64,000 nt of DNA from Pseudoduganella lurida (GCF_007830455.1 NZ_VLLB01000005.1:124001-188000); one strand, 5' to 3'. Counted from the stretch's first letter, positions 18,032 to 26,669 are shown. The notes: generated from the letters alone by a model not told the origin. Program-made: numbers and translations.

Positions 18032-19935
18032 CGCCGTCCACCAATGCACAACAACGCGAAGCCGAGCTGCTGGAGCAGTCCTGGCGCGATCCACCCGGCT
18101 GGTGGGGCTGGCTGTGCGCCGTCGACCACAAGGCCATCGCCGGGCGCTTCATCGTCACCACGTTCGTCTTCTTCGTCCTGGGCGGCATCCTGGCGCTGCT
18201 GATGCGGCTGCAGCTCGCGAAGCCGGACAGCAGGTTGATCAGCCCGGACATGTACAACCAGCTGTTCTCGATGCACGGCACCACCATGATGTTCCTGTTC
18301 GCCGTGCCGGTGATGCAGGCCGTGGCCCTGTGGCTGCTGCCGCTCATGCTGGGCAACCGCACGGTGGCGTTCCCGCGCATGAACGCCTTCAGCTACTGGA
18401 TCTTCCTGTTCGGCGGCGTGATGATCTATGCCGCCTTCTTCGTCGGCATCGGGCCGGACACGGGCTGGTTCGCCTACGTGCCGCTGTCCGGCCCGGATTA
18501 CTCGCCCGGCAAGCGCGTGGACTTCTGGGCGCAGATGATCACGTTCACGGAAACCTCCGCGCTGATGGGCGCCATCGTCATCATCGTCACGATCTTCAAG
18601 ATGCGCGCGCCGGGCATGACGCTGAACCGCATGCCGCTGTTCGTGTGGACGATGCTGGTGCAGTCGTTCATGGTGCTGTTCGCCATGCCGGCCGTGATGC
18701 TGGCCAGTACCGCCCTGATCACGGATCGTCTCGTCGGCACGCAGTTCTACAACCCGGCCGAGGGCGGCGACGTGCTGCTGTGGCAGCACCTGTTCTGGTT
18801 CTTCGGCCACCCCGAGGTGTACCTGATCTTCATTCCGCCGCTGGGCTTCATCTCGTCCATCATCGCCACGTTCGCGCGGCGTCCCGTGGTGGGCTATCCG
18901 GCCATGATCCTGTCGCTGATCGCCACCGGCTTCCTGGCCTTCGGGCTGTGGGTGCACCACATGTTCGCCACCAACCTGCCGGAGCTGGGCAAGACGTTCT
19001 TCACGGCGGCCAGCCTCGTCATCGCCATCCCGACGGCCGTGCAGATCTTCTGCTGGATCGCCACCTTGTGGACGGGCCGCCTGAACCTGCGCACGCCCCT
19101 GCTGTTCGTGCTGGCCTTCTTCGTGATCCTGCTGTGCGGCGGTTTGACGGGCCTGATGCTGGCCTCCGTGTCGCTCGACACGCAGCTGCACGACACCTAC
19201 TTCGTCGTGGCGCACCTGCACTACGTGCTGATGGGCGGCGCCGTGTTCCCGCTGTTCGGCGCGTTCTATTACTGGTATCCGAAATTCACCGGCAGGCTGC
19301 TGGACGAAACGCTCGGCAAATGGCACTTCTGGCTGTTCTTCGTCGGCTTCAACGTCGCGTTCTTCCCGATGCACGTGCTGGGCCTCGAAGGGATGCCGCG
19401 GCGCGTCTACACCTACCCGGCCGGCATGGGCTGGAGCGGCATGAACTTCGGCGCGACGGTGGGCGCGGTGATGATCGCCGCGAGCGTGCTGCTGTTCATC
19501 GTCAACGCGTGGCGCACCCGCCGGCATGGCGCCATTGCGGGAGCGGATCCCTGGGGCGCGGGCACGCTGGAGTGGGGCACGTCGTCGCCACCGCCAGCTG
19601 CCAACTTCGAGAAGCTGCCGGTGGTGCATGGACGCTACCCGCTCTGGCAAGCTGCGGCGCTCCCTGATCACGTGGCCGGCATCGATCCGGCACTGCGCGA
19701 AGTGCTGCTGACGAGCGTGACGGAGGCGCATCCCGAATCGCGCATGCTGTCGCCGTCGCACACGCCGTGGCCGTTCCTGACGGCGATCGCGACGACGGTG
19801 CTGTTCGTCGGCTCCATCTTCACGCCGTGGGCCGTGGTGTGGGCGATGATTCCGGTGGCGATCGGCGCCACGCTGTGGTTCTGGCCCGTGAAGAGCGAAA
19901 GCGACACGCGGCGCGAACGCGAGGTGGCACCATGA
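18028..19935 (+). CDS. ctaD: Cytochrome c oxidase subunit I (haem-copper catalytic subunit)
   Basis: A 635-aa twelve-helix core subunit that reduces O2. Haem and CuB ligands are in place: MHGTTMMF, GHPEVYLIF with the cross-linked His/Tyr and the helix VI Glu, WVHHMF, and DTYFVVAHLHYVLMGG. Two residues usually linked to proton uptake look changed: the segment normally D-M-A-F-P-R-M-N reads T-V-A-F-P-R-M-N, and the normal PTGIKIF reads PTAVQIF. The C-terminal extension is soluble and Pro-rich (SSPPPAANFEKLP). It is coupled by ATGA to coxB and ctaE. Confidence 0.96.
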   Translation: MTPSTNAQQREAELLEQSWRDPPGWWGWLCAVDHKAIAGRFIVTTFVFFVLGGILALLMRLQLAKPDSRLISPDMYNQLFSMHGTTMMFLFAVPVMQAVALWLLPLMLGNRTVAFPRMNAFSYWIFLFGGVMIYAAFFVGIGPDTGWFAYVPLSGPDYSPGKRVDFWAQMITFTETSALMGAIVIIVTIFKMRAPGMTLNRMPLFVWTMLVQSFMVLFAMPAVMLASTALITDRLVGTQFYNPAEGGDVLLWQHLFWFFGHPEVYLIFIPPLGFISSIIATFARRPVVGYPAMILSLIATGFLAFGLWVHHMFATNLPELGKTFFTAASLVIAIPTAVQIFCWIATLWTGRLNLRTPLLFVLAFFVILLCGGLTGLMLASVSLDTQLHDTYFVVAHLHYVLMGGAVFPLFGAFYYWYPKFTGRLLDETLGKWHFWLFFVGFNVAFFPMHVLGLEGMPRRVYTYPAGMGWSGMNFGATVGAVMIAASVLLFIVNAWRTRRHGAIAGADPWGAGTLEWGTSSPPPAANFEKLPVVHGRYPLWQAAALPDHVAGIDPALREVLLTSVTEAHPESRMLSPSHTPWPFLTAIATTVLFVGSIFTPWAVVWAMIPVAIGATLWFWPVKSESDTRREREVAP

Positions 19936-20549
19936 GCGACGAGCGCAAGGACCCGGGCGCGCTGCAGGTCGGCCACCTGCCCACCTTCGTGTTCGGCCAC
20001 CGCAGCCCGATGTGGTGGGGTTCGATGGGCCTGATCGCCATCGAGTCCACCGTGTTCGGGCTGGCGATCATGATGTACTTCTACCTGCGCAGCCATGCGG
20101 ACGTGTGGCCGATGACGCACAGCGGCGATGCGCCGGACCTGTTGTGGGGAACGCTGAACACGCTGGTGCTGCTGCTGTCGATGATCCCGAACGAGATCGC
20201 GCGGCGCGCCGCCTGCCGGATGGACCTGCGGCTGGTGCGCATCAACCTCGTGCTGTGCCTGCTGTTCTCGATCGCGTTCCTGGTGCTGCGCGGGTTCGAA
20301 TTCACCACGCTGAACACGCGCTGGGACAGCGACGCCTACGGTTCCGCCGTGTGGATGCTCATGGGCCTGCACACGCTGCACCTGCTCACCGACACCTGGG
20401 ATTCCGCCGTGCTGACGGTGCTGATGTTCACGGGTCCGATCGACGGCAAGCGCTTCGTCGATGTCAGCGAGAACGCGGTGTACTGGTACTTCGTGGTGGC
20501 GAGCTGGCTGCCGATCTATGCCACGGTCTATTTCGGCGCGAGGATCTGA
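19932..20549 (+). CDS. ctaE: Cytochrome c oxidase subunit III
   Basis: A 205-aa polytopic membrane subunit that stabilises the oxidase core. The ATG at 19932 overlaps the ctaD stop. Features of the family include SPMWWGSMGLIAIESTVFG in the first helix, MYFYLRSHADVWP, and the helix with WMLMGLHTLHLLTDTWDS, which holds the conserved His and Glu/Asp region. The protein ends in YWYFVVASWLPIYATVYFG. It is somewhat shorter than classical subunit III but contains all recognisable segments. Confidence 0.92.
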   Translation: MSDERKDPGALQVGHLPTFVFGHRSPMWWGSMGLIAIESTVFGLAIMMYFYLRSHADVWPMTHSGDAPDLLWGTLNTLVLLLSMIPNEIARRAACRMDLRLVRINLVLCLLFSIAFLVLRGFEFTTLNTRWDSDAYGSAVWMLMGLHTLHLLTDTWDSAVLTVLMFTGPIDGKRFVDVSENAVYWYFVVASWLPIYATVYFGARI

Positions 20550-20905
20550 TGGCGCGCGTTCCACTGTGGCTGAGCGGATTCCCGAACTGGCCGGCGATGC
20601 TGGTGGCGCCGTCGCTCGCGCTGGGCAACCTGTCGGTGGTGTACGCGCTCGTGACGCCCTCCTGCGCGTTGCAGACTACCACGCTGCTGCATGTCCTCTC
20701 GGCGATTGCGGTGGTGCTGTGCGTGCTCCTGTCGCTGCCGCCGTTCCTCCGCTGGCGGCGGCGTGGCGGACACACGGGCTCCGACGATCCCGCCGTGCGC
20801 GACCGCTTCATGGCGCTCATCGCCTGGGTGGTCGGCGCGCTGTCCGCGTTCATGGTACTGGCGCAGTGGCTGCCGGTGTGGGTGCTGTCGCCATGCTTCG
20901 CCTGA
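20549..20905 (+). CDS. Small membrane protein of the oxidase operon, function unknown
   Basis: A 118-aa protein with three hydrophobic segments: MLVAPSLALGNLSVVYAL, TTLLHVLSAIAVVLCVLLSLPP and LIAWVVGALSAFMVLAQWLP. ATG at 20549 shares a base with the ctaE stop (TGATG), and the ctaG start lies inside its 3' end. This tight coupling suggests a role in oxidase assembly or as an accessory subunit, but I recognise no family. The basic loop WRRRGGHTGSDDP probably faces the cytoplasm. Confidence 0.75.
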   Translation: MARVPLWLSGFPNWPAMLVAPSLALGNLSVVYALVTPSCALQTTTLLHVLSAIAVVLCVLLSLPPFLRWRRRGGHTGSDDPAVRDRFMALIAWVVGALSAFMVLAQWLPVWVLSPCFA

Positions 20906-21843
20906 AAAGTTGCCTGAAAAATGGGGTCTGTCCCTATTTTCTGCTGGCGGCGCCGGTCCAGGCCCACGTCATCACGACCGGGCAGCCGGCCCCTTTGAGC
21001 TGGGGCGCGGAGCCGTGGGTGCTGGCCTGCCTGCTGCTGTCGCTGGGCTTCTACATCGCCGGGCTGCTGAAGCTCTGGCCCCGCCAGGCGCTGGGCAGGA
21101 AGGCCATCCTGGTCCGGGCCGGCTGGTTCGCGGCCGGCTGGCTGGCGATGGTGGCCGCGCTGGTGTCGCCGCTCGATCCGGCCGGCTCGATGATGTTCTC
21201 GGCGCACATGGTGCAGCACGAGCTGCTGATGATCGTGGCCGCGCCGCTGCTGGTGATGGGCCAGCCGTTCGGGCCTTGGCTATGGGCGTTGCCGGCGGCG
21301 TGGCGCAAGGGTGTCGGCCGCGCCGTGCACTGGCGGCCGTGGGCGGCGGTGTGGGACTTCATCACGCTGCCATTGCCCGCCTGGCTTGTCCACTTCGCCG
21401 CGCTGTGGGTGTGGCACGCGCCGCCGCTGTTCCAGGCCGCGCTGCGCAGCGAGACGGTGCACGCCTGGCAGCACGCCAGCTTCCTGTTCCCGGCACTGCT
21501 GTTCTGGTGGGCCGTGCTGGGGGCGCGCGGGCCGAAGCTGGGGCCCGCGCTCGTCTACCTGTTCACGACCATGATGCACACGGGCGCACTGGGGGCGCTG
21601 TTCGCCATGTCCGCCACCGTGTGGTATCCGGCCTACGGCGACGGGCCGCTGGCGTTCGGCCTCACGCCGGTGGAAGATCAGCAGCTCGGTGGCCTGATCA
21701 TGTGGGTGCCCGGCGGCCTCGCTTACGTGATTGCCGGGCTGGTGCTGTGCCTGCGCTGGCTGACGCCTTCCGTGGCGACTAGAAATGCCGCGACAGGTAG
21801 TTCGCCCCTGAATCCGGAAAGATCGTCACGACCCGTCCCGTGA
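20893..21843 (+). CDS. ctaG: Cytochrome c oxidase assembly factor CtaG (COG3336 type)
   Basis: A 316-aa polytopic membrane protein thought to help copper delivery to caa3-type oxidases. Family features: LVSPLDPAGSMMFSAHMVQHELLMIVA split over two helices, WVWHAPPLFQAAL, WAVLGARGPKLGP, and a C-terminal DQQLGGLIMWVPGGLAYV. Several His and Met residues in membrane segments could bind copper. The N-terminal region is odd: bases 20917-20940, inside codons 9-16, match a palindromic GGGGTCTG motif, and the signal-like segment is interrupted (LKNGVCPYFLLAAPVQA). The last 20 or so codons are antisense to cysM. Confidence 0.88.
   Translation: MLRLKSCLKNGVCPYFLLAAPVQAHVITTGQPAPLSWGAEPWVLACLLLSLGFYIAGLLKLWPRQALGRKAILVRAGWFAAGWLAMVAALVSPLDPAGSMMFSAHMVQHELLMIVAAPLLVMGQPFGPWLWALPAAWRKGVGRAVHWRPWAAVWDFITLPLPAWLVHFAALWVWHAPPLFQAALRSETVHAWQHASFLFPALLFWWAVLGARGPKLGPALVYLFTTMMHTGALGALFAMSATVWYPAYGDGPLAFGLTPVEDQQLGGLIMWVPGGLAYVIAGLVLCLRWLTPSVATRNAATGSSPLNPERSSRPVP
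20917..20940. repeat. Palindromic GGGGTCTGTCCC-type element inside ctaG
   Basis: The near-palindrome AAAATGGGGTCTGTCCC followed by TATTTT lies within the first codons of ctaG. Its core (GGGGTCTG.CCC) is the same type of motif that recurs many times in the repeat block at 23821-24370. Confidence 0.5.
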
Positions 21844-22708
21844 TGCGCGGCAGCAGCTGCGCGATGCCGGCCGTGACGCAGCCGGACGAGCCGCCGGCCA
21901 GGATGCCTTCCTCGCGCGCCAGGCGGTGCAGGTACGAGAGCGCATCGTCGTCGTTCACGCGGATCACATCGTCGACCACGCTGGCATCGAAGGAGGCGGC
22001 CACCTTGCGCTTGCCCACGCCTTCCAGCGCGGTGCGGAATTCCCCTTCGTCCGCTTCGCCCGTGACGGCTTCCCGATAGGCGGAGTGGGGCGGCTCGACG
22101 CCGATCACGATGATGTTGGGGTTGCGGTCCTTCAGGAAGCGCCCGACGCCGGAGATCGTGCCGCCCGAGCCGATGCCGCACACGAAGTAGTCGATGCGGC
22201 CGTCCAGCTGGAACCACATCTCCGGCGCGGTATCGGTATAGTGGGCATTGCGGTTCAGGCCGGAGCGGTACTGGTCCAGGTGCAGCGCGCCCTGTTCGGC
22301 GGCGATGCGGGTGGCGAGGCTCTGGTAGCTGTCCGCGTGCGCTTCCGGCAGGCTGGCATCGCAGACATGCACCGTGGCGCCGTACGCCTCGATGCGCTTG
22401 ATCTTTTCCGGACTGGTGCGGTCGGGCACCGTCACGTCGCAGCGCAGGCCCTGCACGGCGGCGGCCATCGCCAGCGCAGCGCCCGTGTTGCCGGACGAGC
22501 TCTCGACCACGTGGGTGACGCCCTCGGGGCGATGGCGCAGCATGTAGCGCACCATGCGGTCCTTGATGCTGCCGCCCGGGTTCATGAACTCCAGCTTGGC
22601 CACCACGTCATGCCCGCCGAAGAGGCGGCCGAGCTGCACGACGGGCGTGTTCCCGATTGCGTCCAGCACGGAACCACGGATCTGGGACGAATATTGAAAA
22701 GCAGTCAT
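21779..22708 (-). CDS. cysM: Cysteine synthase B (O-acetylserine sulfhydrylase family)
   Basis: A 309-aa PLP enzyme that makes cysteine from O-acetylserine (or a close analogue) and sulfide or thiosulfate. The PLP Lys is in NPGGSIKDRM (about residue 49). The substrate loop SSSGNTGAALAM, phosphate-binding GIGSGGTISGVG and the C-terminal GGSSGCVTAG are all present. The chain is short and lacks a CBS domain, favouring CysM/CysK over cystathionine beta-synthase. It stands alone and converges with ctaG, the two overlapping by 65 bases. Confidence 0.88.
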   Translation of the reverse strand: MTAFQYSSQIRGSVLDAIGNTPVVQLGRLFGGHDVVAKLEFMNPGGSIKDRMVRYMLRHRPEGVTHVVESSSGNTGAALAMAAAVQGLRCDVTVPDRTSPEKIKRIEAYGATVHVCDASLPEAHADSYQSLATRIAAEQGALHLDQYRSGLNRNAHYTDTAPEMWFQLDGRIDYFVCGIGSGGTISGVGRFLKDRNPNIIVIGVEPPHSAYREAVTGEADEGEFRTALEGVGKRKVAASFDASVVDDVIRVNDDDALSYLHRLAREEGILAGGSSGCVTAGIAQLLPRITGRVVTIFPDSGANYLSRHF

Positions 22709-22890
22709 CGCTACTCCTCGTTTATTGTTCTCGCTGACGAAAAGGCTATCAGCTTTGTATCCGGGGTAGCGCCCGCTTGCATGCGGATGCAGGAAGGCCG
22801 TTGACGTTCAGGCAAGGACTGGCCCTGGCGCAGCCGGCGCGCACAAGCTGCGTTAGAATGGCCGGTTTCGGCATTCCTGAGGTAAGCGCA

Positions 22891-23790
22891 ATGAAATGGG
22901 CCGTCATCGGTTTTTATATCTTGTCCGTGCTGCACATCCACTTCCGCGGCAAGGTGCGGCTGCCGATCGGCCGCCAGCTGTTCGACCACTCGTCGTTCAT
23001 GGCGCCGATTAACATCTTCATGCACTTCTTCTCGCGGGTACCATCCACGCCCTACCTGCCCGTCGCCGAGTTCAAGGACCTGGTGCCGCTGCAGCAGAAC
23101 TGGCAGGTGATCCGTGAAGAGGCCGAAAACCTGATTCGGCTGCAGAAGATCAAGGCGTCGGAGAAGAACGACGATGCCGGCTTCAATTCCTTCTTCAAGG
23201 CCGGCTGGAAGCGCTTCTACCTGAAGTGGTATAACGCCAGCCACCCGTCCGCGGCCGAGCTGTGCCCGCGCACCTATGCGCTGCTGCAGGCGATTCCGTC
23301 CGTGAAGGCCGCCATGTTCGCCGAGCTGCCGCCGGGCGGCAAGCTCAATATCCACCGCGATCCGTTCGCCGGCTCGCTGCGCTACCACCTGGGCCTGGCC
23401 ACGCCGAACGACGACCGCTGCTTCATCGATGTCGATGGCGTGAAGCAGAGCTGGCGCGATGGCGAGGGTTTCATTTTCGACGAGACCTACCTGCACTGGG
23501 CCATCAACGGCAGCGAGGGCGACCGCATCATCCTGTTCTGCGACGTGGAACGCCCGATGCGCTACCGCTGGGCGCAGGCCGTGAACCGCTTCCTGGGCCG
23601 CACGATGATGACGGCCGCCGCCTCGCCGAACGAGACGGGCGACCAGGTGGGACTGGTGTCGAAGCTGTTCCGGGTGTCGTACTACGCGGGCATTTACCGC
23701 CGCCGGTTCAAGGCGTGGAACAAGACCGTGTACAAGATCACCAAGGTGGCGCTGATCGTGGCCGTTGCGGCGCTGATCTACTACATTTGA
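22891..23790 (+). CDS. lpxO: Lipid A hydroxylase LpxO-like (aspartyl/asparaginyl beta-hydroxylase fold)
   Basis: A 299-aa Fe(II)/2-oxoglutarate dioxygenase, membrane-anchored, expected to add a 2-hydroxyl to a lipid A acyl chain. The ATG at 22891 has GAGGTAAG upstream. An N-terminal helix (WAVIGFYILSVLHIHF) is followed by the catalytic domain with NIHRDPFAGSLRYHLGL and DETYLHWAINGSEGDRIIL, which contain the iron-binding His/Asp pair, the second His and the 2-oxoglutarate-binding Arg. A C-terminal helix (KVALIVAVAALIYYI) ends the protein. It is followed by a repeat block. Confidence 0.85.
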   Translation: MKWAVIGFYILSVLHIHFRGKVRLPIGRQLFDHSSFMAPINIFMHFFSRVPSTPYLPVAEFKDLVPLQQNWQVIREEAENLIRLQKIKASEKNDDAGFNSFFKAGWKRFYLKWYNASHPSAAELCPRTYALLQAIPSVKAAMFAELPPGGKLNIHRDPFAGSLRYHLGLATPNDDRCFIDVDGVKQSWRDGEGFIFDETYLHWAINGSEGDRIILFCDVERPMRYRWAQAVNRFLGRTMMTAAASPNETGDQVGLVSKLFRVSYYAGIYRRRFKAWNKTVYKITKVALIVAVAALIYYI

Positions 23791-23820
23791 TTGGATGGGG
23801 GAGAGCGGTGCCGGATGTCG

Positions 23821-24020
23821 CGTTGGCGGCGGCGCACCGGGGTCTGACCATAGCGCCCGGGACCTTTGCCCTCGTTGTTAACGGGATCGCGGGTCTGACT
23901 CCAGCCGTTTGCCGGCGTCATCGAAACGCTGGTCAAAGGCTGGGGTCAGACCCGCGATCATTTGATCGACCGGGATGACCGCGGCGCTATGGGTCAGACC
24001 CTGTAGCTCGCCAGCCGCGG
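23821..24020. repeat. Direct repeat copy 1 (about 200 bp)
   Basis: First of two imperfect direct repeats in the gap between convergent genes lpxO and the molybdenum oxidoreductase. It contains GGGGTCTGACC and CAGACC motifs and an internal inverted repeat: arm 23885-23906 (one mismatch) and arm 23938-23959 (GGCTGGGGTCAGACCCGCGA plus TC), separated by about 31 bases. Confidence 0.9.
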
Positions 24021-24068
24021 GCGGACCCGAGCTCAATGATGTCAGACACCACGCAGCCGCCGATGGCA

Positions 24069-24272
24069 CGTTGACGGCGGCGCACCGGGGTCTGACCCAC
24101 AGCGCCCGGGACCTTTGCCACGTTGTTAACGGGATCGCGGGTCTGACCCCAGCCGTTTGCCGGCGTCGTCGAAACGCTGGTCAAAGGCTGGGGTCAGACC
24201 CGCGATCATTTGATCGACCGGGATGACCGTCAGCGGCGCTATGGGTCAGACCCCGTAGCTCGCCAGCCGCGG
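24069..24272. repeat. Direct repeat copy 2 (about 204 bp)
   Basis: Second copy of the 23821 unit, differing by scattered substitutions and a four-base insertion near 24229. Its internal inverted repeat is perfect over 22 bases (24133-24154 against 24186-24207; core GCGGGTCTGACCCCAGCC). Such a long stem could act as a two-way transcription barrier between the convergent genes. Confidence 0.92.
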
Positions 24273-24370
24273 TCAGCCCCCGTAGCTCTCCAGCCGCGGG
24301 CAGACCCCGTAGCGCGCCAGCGCGGGCAGACCCGCAGCTCGGCGGCGGCGGGCAGTCAGCCCGCAGCCCA
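24247..24370. repeat. Degenerate 26-28 bp tandem repeats
   Basis: Four or more consecutive degenerate units of the type CAGACCCCGTAGCTCGCCAG-CCGCGG begin at 24247, 24273, 24301, 24327 and (partial) 24353. They overlap the end of the second long repeat and run up to the stop codon of the next gene on the minus strand. Confidence 0.85.
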
Positions 24371-24380
24371 CCGCATCAAC

Positions 24381-26669
24381 TCAATCCTCGCCCAGCAGCA
24401 CCTTGTCAGGCGTCATCGGCGTGCTGCGCAGGCGCCTGCCGGTGGCATGCCAGATGGCGTTGCTGACGGCGGCCGACACGCCCACCAGCCCGATCTCGCC
24501 GACGCCTTTCGCGCCCAGCCGGCTGACGATCCGGTCATCCTCTTCCGCGAAGATCACGTCCAGCGCGTGGATGTCGGCATTGACCGGCACGTGGTACTCG
24601 GAGAAGTTGTGGTTCATGAAGCGGCCCAGCCTGTGGTCCGTGTAGCTTTCCTCATGCAGCGCCTGGCTGATGCCCCATACCACGCCGCCCACGATCTGGC
24701 TGGTGGCCGTCTTGGTGTTCATGATGCGGCCGGCGGCGATAGCGCTCGTCACGCGCGTCACGCGTACCGTGCCCGTCTCCTCGTCCACGCGCACTTCCAC
24801 GAACACGGCGGAGTGCGTGAGGCGGCGATACTTGCGCTGCTTGAGCATGTTCGGCAGCATCAGGTACTTTTCCTCCAGCCGCACCATGCCGGCATCGTTC
24901 AGGATCGCCGTCAGCGCCATGCCGGTGGCCGGCGAGCGCTTCAGCCGCAGCATGCCGGCCACGAATTCCACGTCCTTGAACTTGGCGTCCTCGAACGGCG
25001 AGCCGGCGACCTTCTTCGCGTGCTTGAACAGCGTCTTCTGCAGCTTCTCGCACACGCCCGCCACGGCCGAACCGACGGTGGCCACGTGCGACGAACCACC
25101 TTCGATCGGCGCCACCGGCAGGGTGGAGTCGCCCAGCTGGAACGTCACGTCCTCCAGCGGCATGCCCATCGCCTCGGCGGCGATCATGCCCATCACCGTG
25201 TACGTGCCGGTGCCGATGTCGGTGGCGGCGCTGGAGACCACCAGCTTGCCGTCCGCATGCAGCACGGCGCTGGCGCGGGCGAACATCTGCATCGCATCCC
25301 ACACGCCGGTGGCCATGCCCCAGCCGATCCACTCCGTGCCTTCCTTGCGCGAACGGGGTTCCAGCGGACGCTGGTCCCAGCCGAACTTCTTCGCACCCAG
25401 CTCGTAGCATTCGCGCAGCGCCTTGCTGGAGAACGGCTTGTCCTCGACGGGGGCGCGCTCCGCGTAGTTCTTCAGGCGCAGCGCCAGCGGGTCCATCTTC
25501 AGCTCGTACGCCAGTTCGTCCATCGCCACTTCCAGGGCGTGCACGCCGTGCGCCGCGCCCGGCGCGCGCATGTCGATTGGCGTGTACTGGTCGAGTTTCA
25601 CGAGCTTGTAATCGAGCTTGATGTTGTCGCACTTGTAGAGCAGGCCGGACCAGTTGACGACGACTTCCACGTAGTCCTCGATCGGCGACGTTTCGGCGAT
25701 CGCCTGGTGCCAGATGGCGCGCAGCGTGCCGTCCTGTTCGGCGGCCAGCTTGACGCGCTGCACCGTCTCGGGCCGGTGGCCGAAGGTGAACATCTGCTGG
25801 CGCGTGAGCACCACGCGCACCGAGCGCTTCAGGTGCAGGGCGCCCATCACGGCCAGCGTCAGCTGGTACTGGGGACGCAGGCCGGAACCGAACGCACCGC
25901 CCACGTACGGATTGCGCACGGTGACCTTGTCTTTCGACAGGCCGAACGCATGCGACACGTACCAGCGGCTGTTCTGCGAGCTCTGCGTCTTGTCGTAGAT
26001 GGTGAGGTGGCCGTCTTCATCGCGGATGACCGTCGAGGCGAACAGCTCCATCGGATTGTGGTGTTCCACGCCGCTGTAGAACTGCGCATCGATCTTCACC
26101 GGCGCGGCGTCGTACGCGGCATCGGTGTCGCCCTTTTCGTCCGGCGGCGGCTCGTAGCCGGCCTTCAGCGGCTTCGGCTTGTAGGCCCGGTCCAGGTGCG
26201 ACATCAGCGCCGTTTCATGCGGCTCCTCGGCGATCTCGAAGGTCACGAGCGAGGCCGCATAGCGCGCCGCTTCGAAGGTCTCCGCCACCACCAGTGCCAG
26301 GGGCTCGCCGCTGTACATGATGCGGTCCGTGTGCAGCGGCTTGAATGGCGAGCCGGCCGGCGCCGTCATGTCCTTCCAGGCGATGTCGAAGGAGCGGATC
26401 TTCGGGCGGTTGGCGTGGGTCAGCACGTCGATCACGCCCGGCACGGCCATGGCGGCGCTGGTGTCGAGCGAGACGATGCGGCCCTTGGCGGCCGGCGAGC
26501 TGACGACCACGCCATAGGCCAGGTCTGTGGCCGGGTATTCGGCGGCGTACTGCGCCTGGCCGGTGACCTTGGCGCGGCCGTCCACGCGCGAGACGGGCGT
26601 GCCGGTGCGCACCTGGCCCGTGCCGGCGTCCGCGGACGGGGCGCGCAGTGCTGGGATCAGATCGGTCAT
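24381..26669 (-). CDS. Molybdenum-binding subunit of a second xanthine dehydrogenase-family oxidoreductase
   Basis: A 762-aa catalytic subunit related to PaoC. It contains the N-terminal SRVDGRAKVTGQAQYAAEYP, cofactor-binding NPYVGGAFGSGLRP, DMRAPGAAHGVHALE, ATDIGTGTYTVMGMIAAEAM and the catalytic Glu in AKGVGEIGLVGVSAAVS. The start overlaps the stop of the FAD subunit by four bases. It is the last gene of a three-gene operon on the minus strand and ends at the repeat block. The substrate cannot be told from sequence; aldehydes or N-heterocycles are likely. Confidence 0.9.
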   Translation of the reverse strand: MTDLIPALRAPSADAGTGQVRTGTPVSRVDGRAKVTGQAQYAAEYPATDLAYGVVVSSPAAKGRIVSLDTSAAMAVPGVIDVLTHANRPKIRSFDIAWKDMTAPAGSPFKPLHTDRIMYSGEPLALVVAETFEAARYAASLVTFEIAEEPHETALMSHLDRAYKPKPLKAGYEPPPDEKGDTDAAYDAAPVKIDAQFYSGVEHHNPMELFASTVIRDEDGHLTIYDKTQSSQNSRWYVSHAFGLSKDKVTVRNPYVGGAFGSGLRPQYQLTLAVMGALHLKRSVRVVLTRQQMFTFGHRPETVQRVKLAAEQDGTLRAIWHQAIAETSPIEDYVEVVVNWSGLLYKCDNIKLDYKLVKLDQYTPIDMRAPGAAHGVHALEVAMDELAYELKMDPLALRLKNYAERAPVEDKPFSSKALRECYELGAKKFGWDQRPLEPRSRKEGTEWIGWGMATGVWDAMQMFARASAVLHADGKLVVSSAATDIGTGTYTVMGMIAAEAMGMPLEDVTFQLGDSTLPVAPIEGGSSHVATVGSAVAGVCEKLQKTLFKHAKKVAGSPFEDAKFKDVEFVAGMLRLKRSPATGMALTAILNDAGMVRLEEKYLMLPNMLKQRKYRRLTHSAVFVEVRVDEETGTVRVTRVTSAIAAGRIMNTKTATSQIVGGVVWGISQALHEESYTDHRLGRFMNHNFSEYHVPVNADIHALDVIFAEEDDRIVSRLGAKGVGEIGLVGVSAAVSNAIWHATGRRLRSTPMTPDKVLLGED

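Noticed and set aside
23821..24370. CRISPR array
   Set aside because: Repeats are about 200 bp or degenerate 26-28 bp units without unique spacers, and there are no cas genes.
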